Positions 1 through 8,512 of a stretch of DNA of 64,000 bases are shown here, one piece after another. Source of the DNA: an uncultured Actinomycetes bacterium (lineage in GTDB: Bacteria; Actinomycetota; Acidimicrobiia; Acidimicrobiales; Ilumatobacteraceae); contig CAIQJP010000161.1 in the NCBI GenBank assembly GCA_903872155.1, positions 1 through 64,000 on the forward strand, read 5' to 3'. The notes below the pieces were generated by a model. That model was not told where the DNA came from. It ran no database searches and saw only the letters and a program-made list of their open reading frames with translations. Made by a program: the position numbers and the translations under genes. Position 1 is the stretch's first letter, and every line of letters begins with the position of its first letter.

Positions 1-377
1 AAGCCGTACCACTGCGGATATGCCGAAGCATCTTTGAGGCGATATGCGGCCGAGAGATCGACAACACAACCAACTTTGCCGACAAGTGTTGGGGCCAAGG
101 CCAAGCTGGCCTCGTGAGGTAGCCCCAGAAACGCGACATCCACGCCATCGATCTGTTGAGCCAAGGTGTCGGGGTTCGAATCGCCAAAAACTAGGTCCGG
201 ATAGTGGGCCGCCAGATTGGGATACAGCGAGGCAACCGCTGTGCCAGCTTGGCTGTCGCCGGTCGCCGCCACTAGCTCGAGACCCGGATGACCAGCGATC
301 AGACGCATCAATTCAACCCCGGTGTAGCCCGAGGCCCCAATAATGGCGGCTTTCTTACGCTTGGTTACTTGGCTCAT
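1..377 (-). CDS. argC: N-acetyl-gamma-glutamyl-phosphate reductase (5' part, cut by window start)
   Basis: Third enzyme of the ornithine/arginine pathway; it reduces N-acetylglutamyl phosphate with NADPH. Translating the reverse strand from the ATG at 377 gives an N-terminal Rossmann fold with the nucleotide loop GASGYTG at about residues 14-20, followed by the segment FLGLPHEASL and then VDLSAAYRL, all typical of ArgC. Only about 125 residues are in the window; the catalytic cysteine region is outside. The gene is divergent from the YqgE/AlgH gene. A promoter with an ArgR-like operator lies directly upstream (392-419), so arginine repression is likely. Recognition of the family is firm. Confidence 0.93.
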   Translation of the reverse strand, partial: MSQVTKRKKAAIIGASGYTGVELMRLIAGHPGLELVAATGDSQAGTAVASLYPNLAAHYPDLVFGDSNPDTLAQQIDGVDVAFLGLPHEASLALAPTLVGKVGCVVDLSAAYRLKDASAYPQWYG

Positions 378-391
378 AGTCACAGCGCAAG

Positions 392-419
392 ATCATACGG
401 ACTTCTGCATGAAAATACA
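392..419 (-). promoter_or_regulatory. argC promoter with ArgR (ARG box) operator
   Basis: On the minus strand a -10-like TATGAT (397-392) lies 17 bp from a -35-like TTGTAT. The 14-bp element TGTATTTTCATGCA (419-406) overlaps the -35 and spacer. It has the imperfect-palindrome form of ARG boxes, with a TGCAT half-site as described for actinobacterial ArgR sites. The predicted transcript start is only about 8 nt upstream of the argC ATG. The sequence is seen directly; ArgR binding is inferred. Confidence 0.6.
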
Positions 420-470
420 ACGATGGTTTGGCACCCCGGGGATACCCGCCCACGAAGCTGGCGTGAGAAC

Positions 471-1052
471 ATGGGTGCGATGGCAAAGTCTCGTGGGTTC
501 GCTCTCCCCTCGACCAAGGGTCGCATCTTGGTGGCAGCCCCACCCTTGAACGACCCCAATTTCGACCGCACGGTCATTTACATGCTCGAGCACAGCGAAG
601 GCGGAGCACTCGGACTGGTACTCAATCGGCCAAGTGACGATCTGGATATTGAGTTCGATCTGTGGGATTCGCTCGTGACCCCGCCTAACGAACTGTTTTG
701 CGGCGGCCCAGTTGACCCCAAAGCATTGATTGGCCTCGGCGTCGTTCCGGGCAAAACTCCGGACGGTCAGACATTCGTGTCGATTGATTGTGTCTCGCCC
801 GTTGATCTTGATGGTGATCCGACGACGATTGATCCACGACCAACCATGGTGCGCATCTTTCACGGATATGCCGGCTGGGGCCCTCAGCAACTTGACGTTG
901 AACTTGAAGGTGGCGCGTGGTTGGTGTTGAACGCATTAGTGACTGACGTGTTCACCGATCAACCCGAAGAATTGTGGCAAGCAGTTTTGCGCCGACAAAA
1001 AGGTGAGGTCAGTTGGCTCGCCGACTGCCCCTCCGACCCCAACCAAAATTAG
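471..1052 (+). CDS. YqgE/AlgH family protein (UPF0301)
   Basis: About 193 residues with the family's signature blocks: an N-terminal GRILVAAPPLNDPNFDRTVI, the LEHSEGGALGLVLNRP block, FCGGPV, and IFHGYAGWGPQQLDVEL. The biochemical role of this family is not settled; AlgH was first linked to alginate regulation in Pseudomonas. The reading frame is open further upstream to 288, but that part overlaps argC. ATG 471 or ATG 480 is the plausible start, and neither has a strong ribosome site. It is divergent from argC and convergent with pheT, with only 10 bp between the stop codons. Confidence 0.88.
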   Translation: MGAMAKSRGFALPSTKGRILVAAPPLNDPNFDRTVIYMLEHSEGGALGLVLNRPSDDLDIEFDLWDSLVTPPNELFCGGPVDPKALIGLGVVPGKTPDGQTFVSIDCVSPVDLDGDPTTIDPRPTMVRIFHGYAGWGPQQLDVELEGGAWLVLNALVTDVFTDQPEELWQAVLRRQKGEVSWLADCPSDPNQN

Positions 1053-1062
1053 ACAAGTTTTG

Positions 1063-3408
1063 TTAACGGAGTTGCGCACTGAGTTTGTTGGCCCCAGCGA
1101 TGCACCTATCGCGAACCGCCGCAACATCGGCATCGGTCAGTGTCCGATCTTGAGCCTGCAAACGTAAACGGAAAGCCAAGCTACGTGAATCGCCAGAATC
1201 TTTTGAGCGATACACATCAAACAACGCCAGATCAACGAGTAACGCACCAGCACTCTGACGCAACGACTTTTCAATTTTCTCGGCGGTCACCGATGTCGGT
1301 ACCGTGAAAGCTAAGTCAATATCGCTTGATGGATAACGACTTGTGGCTTTCCACTGCGAAACCTTAGGTTCGACTTCAAGCAATCGCGACAGATTCAGTT
1401 CAAGTACTGCAACGCGCTGCGTGATGTTGTACGCATCAAGAACATCGGGATGAATTTCTCCCACGAAACCAACCGCGTCTTTACCGACTGACAAAGTGGC
1501 CGATCGTGTGGGGTGTAAACCTGCGGGCACATTTGATTGATCGAGCCGCGCTCCCCAACCCATTGAGCCAGCGAGTTCTCGCCACACTGCAACAGCTGCT
1601 GGCGCTTCTGCACCAGCGACCACGACACCAAGTGATTCGTATTCAGCGGGCAAGACATCGGTGCTGGTGGGATACACGTGACCGACCTCAAAGAAGCTCA
1701 CACCAGAACGACGATGCGACTCGTTAAACGCGATTGCCTTTAACAAACCAGGTCGCAACGATGTACGTAAAACGTCGTCGCCGACAACGAGCGGATTCAT
1801 TAAGCGAACTGCTTCACCCGAAAGTCCGGCATTTTGCAAATCGCCGTCAGTCAAGAATGGATGTGGCATGGCTTCGTTAAAACCAAGGCCCAACAAAATT
1901 TCGCGTACTCGACGACGTCGCTGTTGAACAATACTCAAACCACCAGGCTGAGTTGATTTCGGAACTGTCTTACCAAGTTTGTCGTAACCAAAATGGCGGG
2001 CGACCTCTTCGACGATGTCGATTTCGAGCGTGCAGTCGGGTCGCCATGATGGAACAGTCACTGAAAGCGATTCACTGGCCACTGCGCACGCAAAACCGAT
2101 GGGCTCGATGAGCGAACGGATTTGCTCTGATGTGAACGACGCACCAAGCAACGCACTCACGCGGGTTGGCCGAACCGCAATGACCGTCGGTGTAGGAATG
2201 GAAGAACTACGAGCATCAACCATTCCCTCGTGAACCACGAGATCTGGACAGGTGATACGCAATAGTTCAACAAAGCGGGCAATCGATTGATCGATACCGA
2301 ACGGGTCCATGCCGCGTTCGTTACGCGCCGATGCTTCAGTGCGCAAGTTGAGTCGGGCAACCGACTGCATGATTCCGACCGGTTCAAACCAAGCGGTCTC
2401 AAGCGCAATCGTGTTGGTCGAATCGCTGATCTCGGTGTTTTGTCCACCCATAATGCCGGCGATACCAATCGGGCGATCAGTTGCGTCACAAATCAACAAA
2501 TCGTCAGTTGACAACGCACGCTCAACACCGTCGAGGGTAATCATCGTTTCACCGTCGGCCGCTAAGCGAATTTTGAATCCACCGCCGCCCAAAGTTGCGA
2601 AGTCGTACGCATGGTTGGGCTGATTCGTTTCGAGCATGACGTAGTTCGACACATCAACCACGTTGTTGATCGAGCGCATGCTTGAAGCGGCGAGACGACT
2701 CACCATCCAATCGGGTGATGGAGCAATACGAATTCCGCTGATGATGATCGTGGTAAAGCGCGCGCATCGATCACCAGCAACAATTTCGACGGGCGCAGAC
2801 TTTGACGGACCAGAAACCACCAGTATGGGATTGTTGAGCGTGAAAGGAACCTTGAAACGGGCTGCTAAGTCGCGAGCAACACCAACTTGACCATAAGCAT
2901 CGGGGCGATTGCGCAAGACATCGATGTCATAGACGATCTCTTCAGCCATCCCGAGTGCTTGGCCATACGGAATGCCGATAGGCGTCGACGGATCCATGAT
3001 GAGAATGCCGCCGTGATCGTCACCAAGCCCAAGTTCACGGGCTGAACAACACATACCTTCGCTCGGAATACCCACAATCGGCTTGGTTTCAATTAATCGT
3101 CCATCAGGCATTGCAGTTCCGGGAGTTGCCCACGGAATGATGTCGCCAGGCTGCATATTGAATGCACCGCACCACACATGGTGTTCGGTGCCGTCGCCGT
3201 TATCAAGAAAAACACGATGCACTTTCGCGGCGTCGGGATGCCGTTCAGTCTTAATCACTCGTGCGGTAATCACACCCGCAACAGTTGCGCCAACTTTGTC
3301 AACACTTTCAACGGCAAGACCAATGTCGGACAAGGTAAATGAAATTGCATCCACATCATCAGGCAGGGCAGCCAAATCTCGGATCCAAGAATGAACAACT
3401 TTCATCAT
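1063..3408 (-). CDS. pheT: phenylalanine-tRNA ligase beta subunit
   Basis: Charges tRNA-Phe as the beta part of the alpha2-beta2 enzyme. The 781 residues match the usual bacterial length of about 790. They show the N-terminal tRNA-binding (OB-fold) domain around residues 40-150, the B3/B4 editing region, B5 near residues 400-470, the degenerate synthetase core, and a C-terminal ferredoxin-like anticodon-binding domain beginning near SRYPSSDIDLAF. Two consecutive ATG codons open the frame (3408 and 3405). It lies 6 bp downstream of pheS and is clearly co-transcribed with it. Confidence 0.97.
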   Translation of the reverse strand: MMKVVHSWIRDLAALPDDVDAISFTLSDIGLAVESVDKVGATVAGVITARVIKTERHPDAAKVHRVFLDNGDGTEHHVWCGAFNMQPGDIIPWATPGTAMPDGRLIETKPIVGIPSEGMCCSARELGLGDDHGGILIMDPSTPIGIPYGQALGMAEEIVYDIDVLRNRPDAYGQVGVARDLAARFKVPFTLNNPILVVSGPSKSAPVEIVAGDRCARFTTIIISGIRIAPSPDWMVSRLAASSMRSINNVVDVSNYVMLETNQPNHAYDFATLGGGGFKIRLAADGETMITLDGVERALSTDDLLICDATDRPIGIAGIMGGQNTEISDSTNTIALETAWFEPVGIMQSVARLNLRTEASARNERGMDPFGIDQSIARFVELLRITCPDLVVHEGMVDARSSSIPTPTVIAVRPTRVSALLGASFTSEQIRSLIEPIGFACAVASESLSVTVPSWRPDCTLEIDIVEEVARHFGYDKLGKTVPKSTQPGGLSIVQQRRRRVREILLGLGFNEAMPHPFLTDGDLQNAGLSGEAVRLMNPLVVGDDVLRTSLRPGLLKAIAFNESHRRSGVSFFEVGHVYPTSTDVLPAEYESLGVVVAGAEAPAAVAVWRELAGSMGWGARLDQSNVPAGLHPTRSATLSVGKDAVGFVGEIHPDVLDAYNITQRVAVLELNLSRLLEVEPKVSQWKATSRYPSSDIDLAFTVPTSVTAEKIEKSLRQSAGALLVDLALFDVYRSKDSGDSRSLAFRLRLQAQDRTLTDADVAAVRDRCIAGANKLSAQLR

Positions 3409-3414
3409 GCGTCC

Positions 3415-4416
3415 TTAAAACTGCTCAATGAATCGAATGTCATTGGTGTACATCTCGCGAACGTCACCAACGCCGTGACGTTCTTTAGCCATCCGGTCGA
3501 TGCCGAAGCCGAAGGCAAAGCCGCTCCACTCTTCGGGGTCAAGGCCACCAGCTCGTAACACATTGGGGTGCACCATTCCACAGCCACCAAGTTCGAGCCA
3601 ATCGCCCTTGGGGGTACGAATATCAAACTCGGCTGATGGTTCGGTGAAGGGGAAATAACTCGGCCGCAAACGGCTTGTAAATCCGGGGCCGAAGAATGCT
3701 TGAGTAAACGCTTCAATGGTTCCGGCAAGATCGGCCAAGGTAATTCCGCGATCGATCACGAGACCTTCGATTTGATGGAACACCGCAAGATGCGTTGCGT
3801 CAGTTGTTTCGTTTCTAAAAACGCGACCTGGCATGATCATGTAAATCGGTGGTGCAACATTTTGCATGACGCGAATTTGCACTGGTGATGTGTGCGTGCG
3901 CAACACTGTGCTCCCCGGCTGACCGTGATCAACGTAGAACGTGTCGTGCATACTGCGCGCCGGATGCGATGGCGGCATATTGAGTGCCTCAAAGTTGTAC
4001 CAGTCGGTTTCAACTTCGGGACCTTCGGCTACTTGAAAACCCAAACCAACAAAGACGTCTTCGAGACGTTGCCATGCCTGCGTCACAATGTGGGCTTTGC
4101 CGCGGCCAGGTGCGTTGAAATGCTCGGTGAGATCGAGAGCTTCCGCAGCAAGTTGAACATCTCGTTCAGCACGACCCAAAAGCGCGCGACGGGCATTGAG
4201 AACTTCTTCAACGGCCAACATCGCTTCATTGAGCGCTTGGCCGGCCGCTTTCTTTTCGTCAACCGTTGACAGTTTGCCCAGTCCAGTCTTCAACAACGCC
4301 AACGGACTTTTCTTGCCCAACAAATCGGTGTCGAGAACGCGTAGTTCTTCGAGCGTGGAAGCTGCAGCGATACTTTGCTCGGCGGCAGTTCGGGCGGCGG
4401 TAATTTCGGCAATCAT
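3415..4416 (-). CDS. pheS: phenylalanine-tRNA ligase alpha subunit
   Basis: Catalytic subunit of phenylalanyl-tRNA synthetase, 333 residues, normal for the family. An N-terminal coiled coil (about residues 1-90) is followed by the class II core. Motif 2 is visible as GRVFRNETTDATH and motif 3 as GFAFGFGIDRMA near the C-terminus. The start overlaps the end of the upstream SpoU-type methyltransferase by 4 bp, so translation is probably coupled. No T-box or attenuator fits in front of it. Confidence 0.97.
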   Translation of the reverse strand: MIAEITAARTAAEQSIAAASTLEELRVLDTDLLGKKSPLALLKTGLGKLSTVDEKKAAGQALNEAMLAVEEVLNARRALLGRAERDVQLAAEALDLTEHFNAPGRGKAHIVTQAWQRLEDVFVGLGFQVAEGPEVETDWYNFEALNMPPSHPARSMHDTFYVDHGQPGSTVLRTHTSPVQIRVMQNVAPPIYMIMPGRVFRNETTDATHLAVFHQIEGLVIDRGITLADLAGTIEAFTQAFFGPGFTSRLRPSYFPFTEPSAEFDIRTPKGDWLELGGCGMVHPNVLRAGGLDPEEWSGFAFGFGIDRMAKERHGVGDVREMYTNDIRFIEQF

Positions 4417-5297
4417 GACGAGACCACGGTACTTGAACCTGCCCGTCGTTGACGAGCAACTTCAAAACACAGCACTGTTGCCGCCATGGCCACATTCAAA
4501 CTTTCGGCTTGACCGACGTGAGGAATAGTGACCCATTCATCAACGGCTGAATTGTCGCTGAGTCCATGTGCTTCATTGCCGAGAACTAATGCGATACGCC
4601 GCGTGCAGTCGACGGTCGTGTAATCAACCGGGGCGAATTCGCGGTTGGTATGCGATGAGGTTCCGAGCCGAATCAGGCCAGTGCGACCAACTTCGTCAAG
4701 AGTGATCTTTTCAATAATGGGTAAACGGAAAATACTTCCGGCCGATGAGCGCACAACTTTGGGGTTGGTGGGATCAACTGAACCGGGAGTCAAGACAAGC
4801 GCATCGGCACCGGCAGCCTCAGCCGAGCGCAACATTGTGCCTAGGTTTCCGGGATCAGAAATGCCGTCAGCAACAACCACAAAAGTGGCCTTGGCCAAAA
4901 CATCAGCCGAGGCGAATCGTCGAGCCACAACCGCGATGATTGGTTGCGGAGTTTCGGTGGTCGCCACTTTCTCCATGACACCAGGAGCCAAGTAGTGCAC
5001 CGCACCAGCACCATCAATCGGGTCGGCGCCAGGGGCAAGGTATTGACCTTCAACCTCCCAACCCGCCGCCACTGCTTCGGCGACTAAAACTGCGCCTTCA
5101 ACAATGAACGCACCTTCGTCGTCACGCGAACTGCGGCGCCCCGCAAGGCGCCGCAGTCGTTGAATACTTGAATTGCTGAGAACCAGTTCGTGGTTCAGAA
5201 AACCTCGCTCAGGCGAGAGCAGCCTTAGCGGCTTCGCACAAACGACCGAATGACGCAAGGTCAGTGACGGCCAAATCGGCGAGGATCTTGCGGTCAA
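4413..5297 (-). CDS. TrmH/SpoU-family RNA 2'-O-methyltransferase
   Basis: Transfers a methyl group from SAM to a ribose 2'-OH, most likely in 23S rRNA (RlmB/TsnR-like). The SPOUT knot motifs are present: [31 protein letters not shown], and [17 protein letters not shown] near the C-terminus. A substrate-binding N-domain precedes them ([13 protein letters not shown]). The longest frame begins at ATG 5297 inside the 3' end of rplT, but residues 1-33 do not look like family sequence. The natural start is probably close to the rplT stop at 5209, where only CTG codons (5198, 5186) are available. The start is therefore uncertain. The position between rplT and pheS is common in bacteria. Confidence 0.88.
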   Translation of the reverse strand: MTARSSPIWPSLTLRHSVVCAKPLRLLSPERGFLNHELVLSNSSIQRLRRLAGRRSSRDDEGAFIVEGAVLVAEAVAAGWEVEGQYLAPGADPIDGAGAVHYLAPGVMEKVATTETPQPIIAVVARRFASADVLAKATFVVVADGISDPGNLGTMLRSAEAAGADALVLTPGSVDPTNPKVVRSSAGSIFRLPIIEKITLDEVGRTGLIRLGTSSHTNREFAPVDYTTVDCTRRIALVLGNEAHGLSDNSAVDEWVTIPHVGQAESLNVAMAATVLCFEVARQRRAGSSTVVSS

Positions 5298-5565
5298 CTT
5301 CGATACCAGCCTTGTTCAAGCCGTCGATGAAACGGCTGTAGCTGATTTCGTGCAAACGACATGCGGCGTTGATGCGCTGAATCCAGAGGCGACGGAATTC
5401 GCCCTTCTTTGCACGACGGTCGCGGAATGCATACTGACCAGATCGCATGACCTGCTCATTCGCAGCGCGGACTGACCTGCTCTTATTACCGTAATAACCT
5501 TTGGCGCGTTCTAATGTCTGCTTACGACGCTTCTTAGAACCGACTGCACGCTTCACTCTGGCCAT
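5209..5565 (-). CDS. rplT: 50S ribosomal protein L20
   Basis: A basic 118-residue protein with the conserved L20 sequence: [15 protein letters not shown] start, the [19 protein letters not shown] region, then [13 protein letters not shown]. It binds 23S rRNA early in large-subunit assembly; in several bacteria L20 also represses its own operon. It is third in the infC-rpmI-rplT operon, 54 bp downstream of rpmI. A good ribosome site (GGAGGAG on the coding strand) lies just upstream of its ATG. Confidence 0.98.
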   Translation of the reverse strand: MARVKRAVGSKKRRKQTLERAKGYYGNKSRSVRAANEQVMRSGQYAFRDRRAKKGEFRRLWIQRINAACRLHEISYSRFIDGLNKAGIEVDRKILADLAVTDLASFGRLCEAAKAALA

Positions 5566-5619
5566 CGGACTCCTCCTTCTTTCGTTCTTTAACTAGTTAC
5601 GTAAATGGGTGGGTAAAAC

Positions 5620-5817
5620 TCAGCGCTCGCCGAGTAGACGCTTGATCTTCTTGATGTCGCCTGAATGCACATCGACCATGCCGTCAAGACGGCGGGTACG
5701 AGTGGACGGCTTCTTTTCGAACAAGTGCTGGCGGTTCTGCTGAAGGCGACGAATTTTGCCCGTGCCGGTCTTACTGAATCGCTTCGCTGCTGTTTTGCTG
5801 GTCTTCATCTTGGGCAT
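5620..5817 (-). CDS. rpmI: 50S ribosomal protein L35
   Basis: A 65-residue, very basic protein beginning MPKMKTSKTAAKRFSKTGTG, the invariant L35 opening, and continuing with the RRLQQNRQHLFEKKPSTRTR stretch. The length is typical. It sits between infC (37 bp upstream) and rplT, the universal order of this operon. Confidence 0.98.
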   Translation of the reverse strand: MPKMKTSKTAAKRFSKTGTGKIRRLQQNRQHLFEKKPSTRTRRLDGMVDVHSGDIKKIKRLLGER

Positions 5818-5854
5818 TGCTGTGTCCTTTGTTCAAGGTTTTAGATCGAGTGAT

Positions 5855-6502
5855 TTATTCTTCAGAATTTTCAGTTGTATCGGTCGCCGGGGCGGTCGTT
5901 TCAATCACAGGAGTTTCGACTGAAGTTTCGGTCGGAAGATCTTCGGCTTCAGTTGCTGGACTTTCGGCAACAACTGGCTTTTCCTTCTTCACCGGCTTCT
6001 TATCGGGAACAAGCACCATGGTCATACTGCGTCCTTCGAGTCGAGCTTGTGTTTCCACTTTGCCCACACTCAAAATTTGCTCGATGACATCGTCAAGAAT
6101 TTTGCTTCCTAACTCTGGGTGAGCCATTTCGCGACCTCGGAATTGCAAGCTGACTTTGACCTTGTGGCCTTCAGCTAAGAATCCTTGGACGTGACGCACC
6201 TTGGTATCAAAGTCGCCCTTTCCGATCTTGGGTCGGAACTTGACTTCTTTGACCGAAACATGAGCCGTCTTCTTACGTGCTTCGCGCGCTCGTTGAGACT
6301 CTTCGTAACGGAATTTGCCGTAGTCCATGATGCGACATACCGGCGGAGTGGCCAAGGGTGCGACTTCGACTAGGTCGAGGTCGATCTCACGAGCTAGGGC
6401 CAAGGCGTCGGGGACGGTCTTGATTCCTAGTTGGGCTCCATCGGGTCCGATCACCCTCACTTCACGAGCGCGAATGCGTTCGTTATAGCGAGGTTCGTTC
6501 AC
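5855..6502 (-). CDS. infC: translation initiation factor IF-3
   Basis: Binds the 30S subunit and checks start-codon pairing. The N-domain (NEPRYNERIRAREVRVIGPD, then PVCRIMDYGKFRYE) and C-domain (KEVKFRPKIGKGDFDTK, then GREMAHPELG) are complete. A Glu/Thr-rich tail of about 45 residues extends the protein to 215, longer than most IF-3. The predicted start is GTG at 6502. No ribosome-binding site is visible before it, and the in-frame stop lies only seven codons upstream. An AUA codon lies in frame four codons upstream; rare AUN starts are a known device of infC autoregulation. First gene of infC-rpmI-rplT. Confidence 0.96.
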   Translation of the reverse strand: MNEPRYNERIRAREVRVIGPDGAQLGIKTVPDALALAREIDLDLVEVAPLATPPVCRIMDYGKFRYEESQRAREARKKTAHVSVKEVKFRPKIGKGDFDTKVRHVQGFLAEGHKVKVSLQFRGREMAHPELGSKILDDVIEQILSVGKVETQARLEGRSMTMVLVPDKKPVKKEKPVVAESPATEAEDLPTETSVETPVIETTAPATDTTENSEE

Positions 6503-6814
6503 TGGCGGTGCTATGGCTGTTCACTTCTGTGCAAAGGGCTGACCTCCCGTTGGATGGATACATGGCGACGCGAAGTCGTCACGGGTCAGCCACCAAAGTG
6601 GCCTTCTCGCAGTGACCTGAACGCACTGTCGACGTGCGGTTTCCCGTTCGTCAGTTGTGGTCAGGTGGGGGCAACAACCCCACTTCGCCTCAGTTGTGGA
6701 AGGTAGCGTAGCCGCTCGTGGCGCAAAAACGGCCATACCCGACGAAATCGGGCTATCTATCTCCCAAGAACATCGCCCAAGCGACATCTCGCGTACGAAA
6801 GACTTCAATCGACC
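6503..6814. promoter_or_regulatory. 312-bp divergent intergenic region; structured infC leader candidate
   Basis: The only gene-free stretch above 300 bp. It separates infC (minus) from the DUF1844 gene (plus) and must hold both promoters. On the infC sense strand it contains several hairpins: CCCGA/TCGGG (6738-6752), a GTGGGG/CCCCAC stem (6665-6683), and CGCAC/GTGCG (6622-6638). The GTGGGG stem lies between two exact copies of a 10-bp direct repeat (plus-strand TCAGTTGTGG at 6651-6660 and 6690-6699). No poly-T terminator is seen. An mRNA leader controlling infC is plausible but unproven. Confidence 0.4.
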
Positions 6815-7117
6815 ATGAGTAACGAAACCGAACCTGAACTCGCTGAATCCCTTGAGGCTATGGCTGAGGCCCGCCAACGGCTCGCCGAGGTGCCAGCCGA
6901 GGTTGTCGTCACCAACCATGCCATGGGTCTCTACGAGCTTGGCGCTATTCACCTGACCGCCAGTCCCCCAGATTTGGTTGAGGCTGCCCTGGCCATCGAT
7001 GCGCTGGCCTGCCTGGTCGAAGGTCTCGATAGTCGACTCGGCGAAAACTTTGAAGTGCTCAAAGATGCCTTAGCCAATATTCGGATGGCCTTTGTTCAGG
7101 TCAAGAACACGCTCTAG
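6815..7117 (+). CDS. DUF1844-family protein
   Basis: A 100-residue acidic, mostly helical protein. Its central part (AMGLYELGAIHL, then IDALACLVEGL and ANIRMAFVQVKN) matches the DUF1844 pattern, a short family of unknown function often found near infC in actinobacteria. There is no signal peptide or membrane segment. It is divergent from infC and its stop overlaps the stop of the convergent alkyltransferase-like gene by 4 bp. Confidence 0.75.
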   Translation: MSNETEPELAESLEAMAEARQRLAEVPAEVVVTNHAMGLYELGAIHLTASPPDLVEAALAIDALACLVEGLDSRLGENFEVLKDALANIRMAFVQVKNTL

Positions 7118-7410
7118 TCAGCGAGACGCACTCGCCCGTTGACGAGTTCAATTCCTTCTGCCTTCAATAATTTGGCCTGTTCACGTTCGTTTCCCGGAAC
7201 TAATCGACCTTGAACATTGACGACTCGCCACCACGGCAAATCAAGCGAGTCTGAATACAACGACAAGATTCTTCCGACCAGTCGAGATTGTTTGGGATAT
7301 CCGGCCCCCGCTGCGACTCCCCCGTATGTCACCACTGAACCTTCAGGTAACGACAACAACACGCCAATGATGTCGCGCGTGCGTTGATCGTCAGGCAGGT
7401 CGAATTGCAC
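7114..7410 (-). CDS. alkyltransferase-like protein (MGMT family, Cys replaced by Trp)
   Basis: A 98-residue protein with the DNA-binding fold of O6-alkylguanine transferases: VTYGGVAAGAGYPKQSR (helix-turn-helix region with the arginine finger) and PWWRVVNVQGRL. In true transferases the latter motif is PCHRV with the alkyl-accepting cysteine. Here that cysteine is tryptophan, the hallmark of ATL proteins, which bind alkylated bases and recruit nucleotide excision repair. It overlaps the cold-shock-like gene by 20 bp and is probably co-transcribed with it. Confidence 0.9.
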   Translation of the reverse strand: MQFDLPDDQRTRDIIGVLLSLPEGSVVTYGGVAAGAGYPKQSRLVGRILSLYSDSLDLPWWRVVNVQGRLVPGNEREQAKLLKAEGIELVNGRVRLAD

Positions 7411-7585
7411 TGGCCTCGGCTCGACTGAACTTCATCACGATGTCGCACTCAACTTCGGAGCCAATGTCAATCTGGCGCGACCCATCGGCAATTTCGGCGC
7501 AATGAAACATGACGATCGTTCCGTCAGTCATTGTGATGTCGCCAAGACCCACATGTGCATCAAATGCCGTCACTGTGCCGCGCAC
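7391..7585 (-). CDS. cold-shock-domain-like small protein
   Basis: 64 residues starting at GTG 7585. The pattern GTVTAFDAHVGLGDITMTDG, then MFHCAEI and IGSEVECDIV follows the five-strand cold-shock domain seen in Csp proteins. The RNP motifs (KGFGFI, VFVHF) are heavily altered, so nucleic-acid binding is uncertain. It sits between hisG (12 bp upstream) and the ATL gene. Divergent CSD-like proteins of this type occur in actinobacteria; the exact role is not known. Confidence 0.7.
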   Translation of the reverse strand: MRGTVTAFDAHVGLGDITMTDGTIVMFHCAEIADGSRQIDIGSEVECDIVMKFSRAEASAIRPA

Positions 7586-7597
7586 AACTCACCGACC

Positions 7598-8479
7598 TCA
7601 GGCAACAATCTTGGAGATTGGCATCTCTAACAGATCAGATGCGCCGGCATCTTTCAACGCGGGAATCAACGTATTGATTGTGCGCTTTTCAACAACGGAT
7701 TCAACAGCAAATCCACCACCGGCAAGTTCGCTAATGGTTGGCGACTTGGCCGATGGCAAAACTGCCAAAACCTTTTGTAAATCATCTGAACCGACATTGA
7801 GCTTGACCAAAACTTTGCCACGAGCATCAAGTGTTCCGAGCAAGAGCGTCATCAACTGACCCATCGCGTGGCGCTTAGCCGGGTCAGCATACGAATCTTT
7901 GTTAGCAATCATTTCGGTGTAACTCACCAACATGGTGTCAATCACGCGAAGACCTGCGGCCCGCAATGCCCGACCAGTTTCGGTGATGTCAACGATGCAG
8001 TCAGCAATGTCGGGAATCTTTGCTTCGGACGCACCGTATGACAAACGCACATCGGCCTTGATTCCGCGTTGAGCAAAATAGCGCTCGGTCAAACTTGGAT
8101 ATTCAGAACTCACGCGCACACCATGCGGCAAATCGGCAACACTTTGTGCCGGGCTATCACCAGCAACTGCGACAACCACTTTGACCGGATCGCTCGTTGC
8201 TTTCGAATACTTCAACTCGCCCAGGCTCTCGACATCACTTTGAGTTTCTTCAACCCAGTCACGACCGGTGATACCAATATCAAAGAGTCCTTCGGCAACA
8301 TATTGCGGAATTTCCTGCGGGCGCAAAATACGCACATCAATAATTCGCGGATCATCAATAGTGGCCTTGTAATCAACACTTGATGAACGACGAATGGTCA
8401 AATCGGCCGCTTCAAAAAGTTCGAAGGTGGCCTTTTCAAGTGAGCCTTTGGGAAGAACGATGCGCAACACATGGGTCAC
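7598..8479 (-). CDS. hisG: ATP phosphoribosyltransferase (long form)
   Basis: First step of histidine synthesis: ATP plus PRPP gives phosphoribosyl-ATP. The 293 residues contain the two-lobed catalytic domain (LRIVLPKGSLEKATFELFE, FDIGITGRDWVEE) and the PRPP loop near residues 150-175 (ADCIVDITETGRALRAAGL). The C-terminal ACT-like domain of about 75 residues gives histidine feedback inhibition in the hexameric long form, so no HisZ is needed. hisE, a frequent neighbour in actinobacteria, is not adjacent here. It starts 33 bp downstream of the MoaB/MogA gene. Confidence 0.96.
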   Translation of the reverse strand: MTHVLRIVLPKGSLEKATFELFEAADLTIRRSSSVDYKATIDDPRIIDVRILRPQEIPQYVAEGLFDIGITGRDWVEETQSDVESLGELKYSKATSDPVKVVVAVAGDSPAQSVADLPHGVRVSSEYPSLTERYFAQRGIKADVRLSYGASEAKIPDIADCIVDITETGRALRAAGLRVIDTMLVSYTEMIANKDSYADPAKRHAMGQLMTLLLGTLDARGKVLVKLNVGSDDLQKVLAVLPSAKSPTISELAGGGFAVESVVEKRTINTLIPALKDAGASDLLEMPISKIVA

Positions 8480-8512
8480 GCTATCGGCGAGCGTGGCTCG
8501 ACACGGGGTTAT

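Noticed and set aside
168-184. tRNA T-arm-like string GGGTTCGAATC
   Set aside because: It lies in frame within argC and no acceptor, D or anticodon stems surround it.
6485-6563. Short upstream frame (26 codons from ATG 6563, minus) overlapping the infC start
   Set aside because: It could be a leader peptide, but it has no clear conserved feature or regulatory codon run; kept only as a possibility within the leader.
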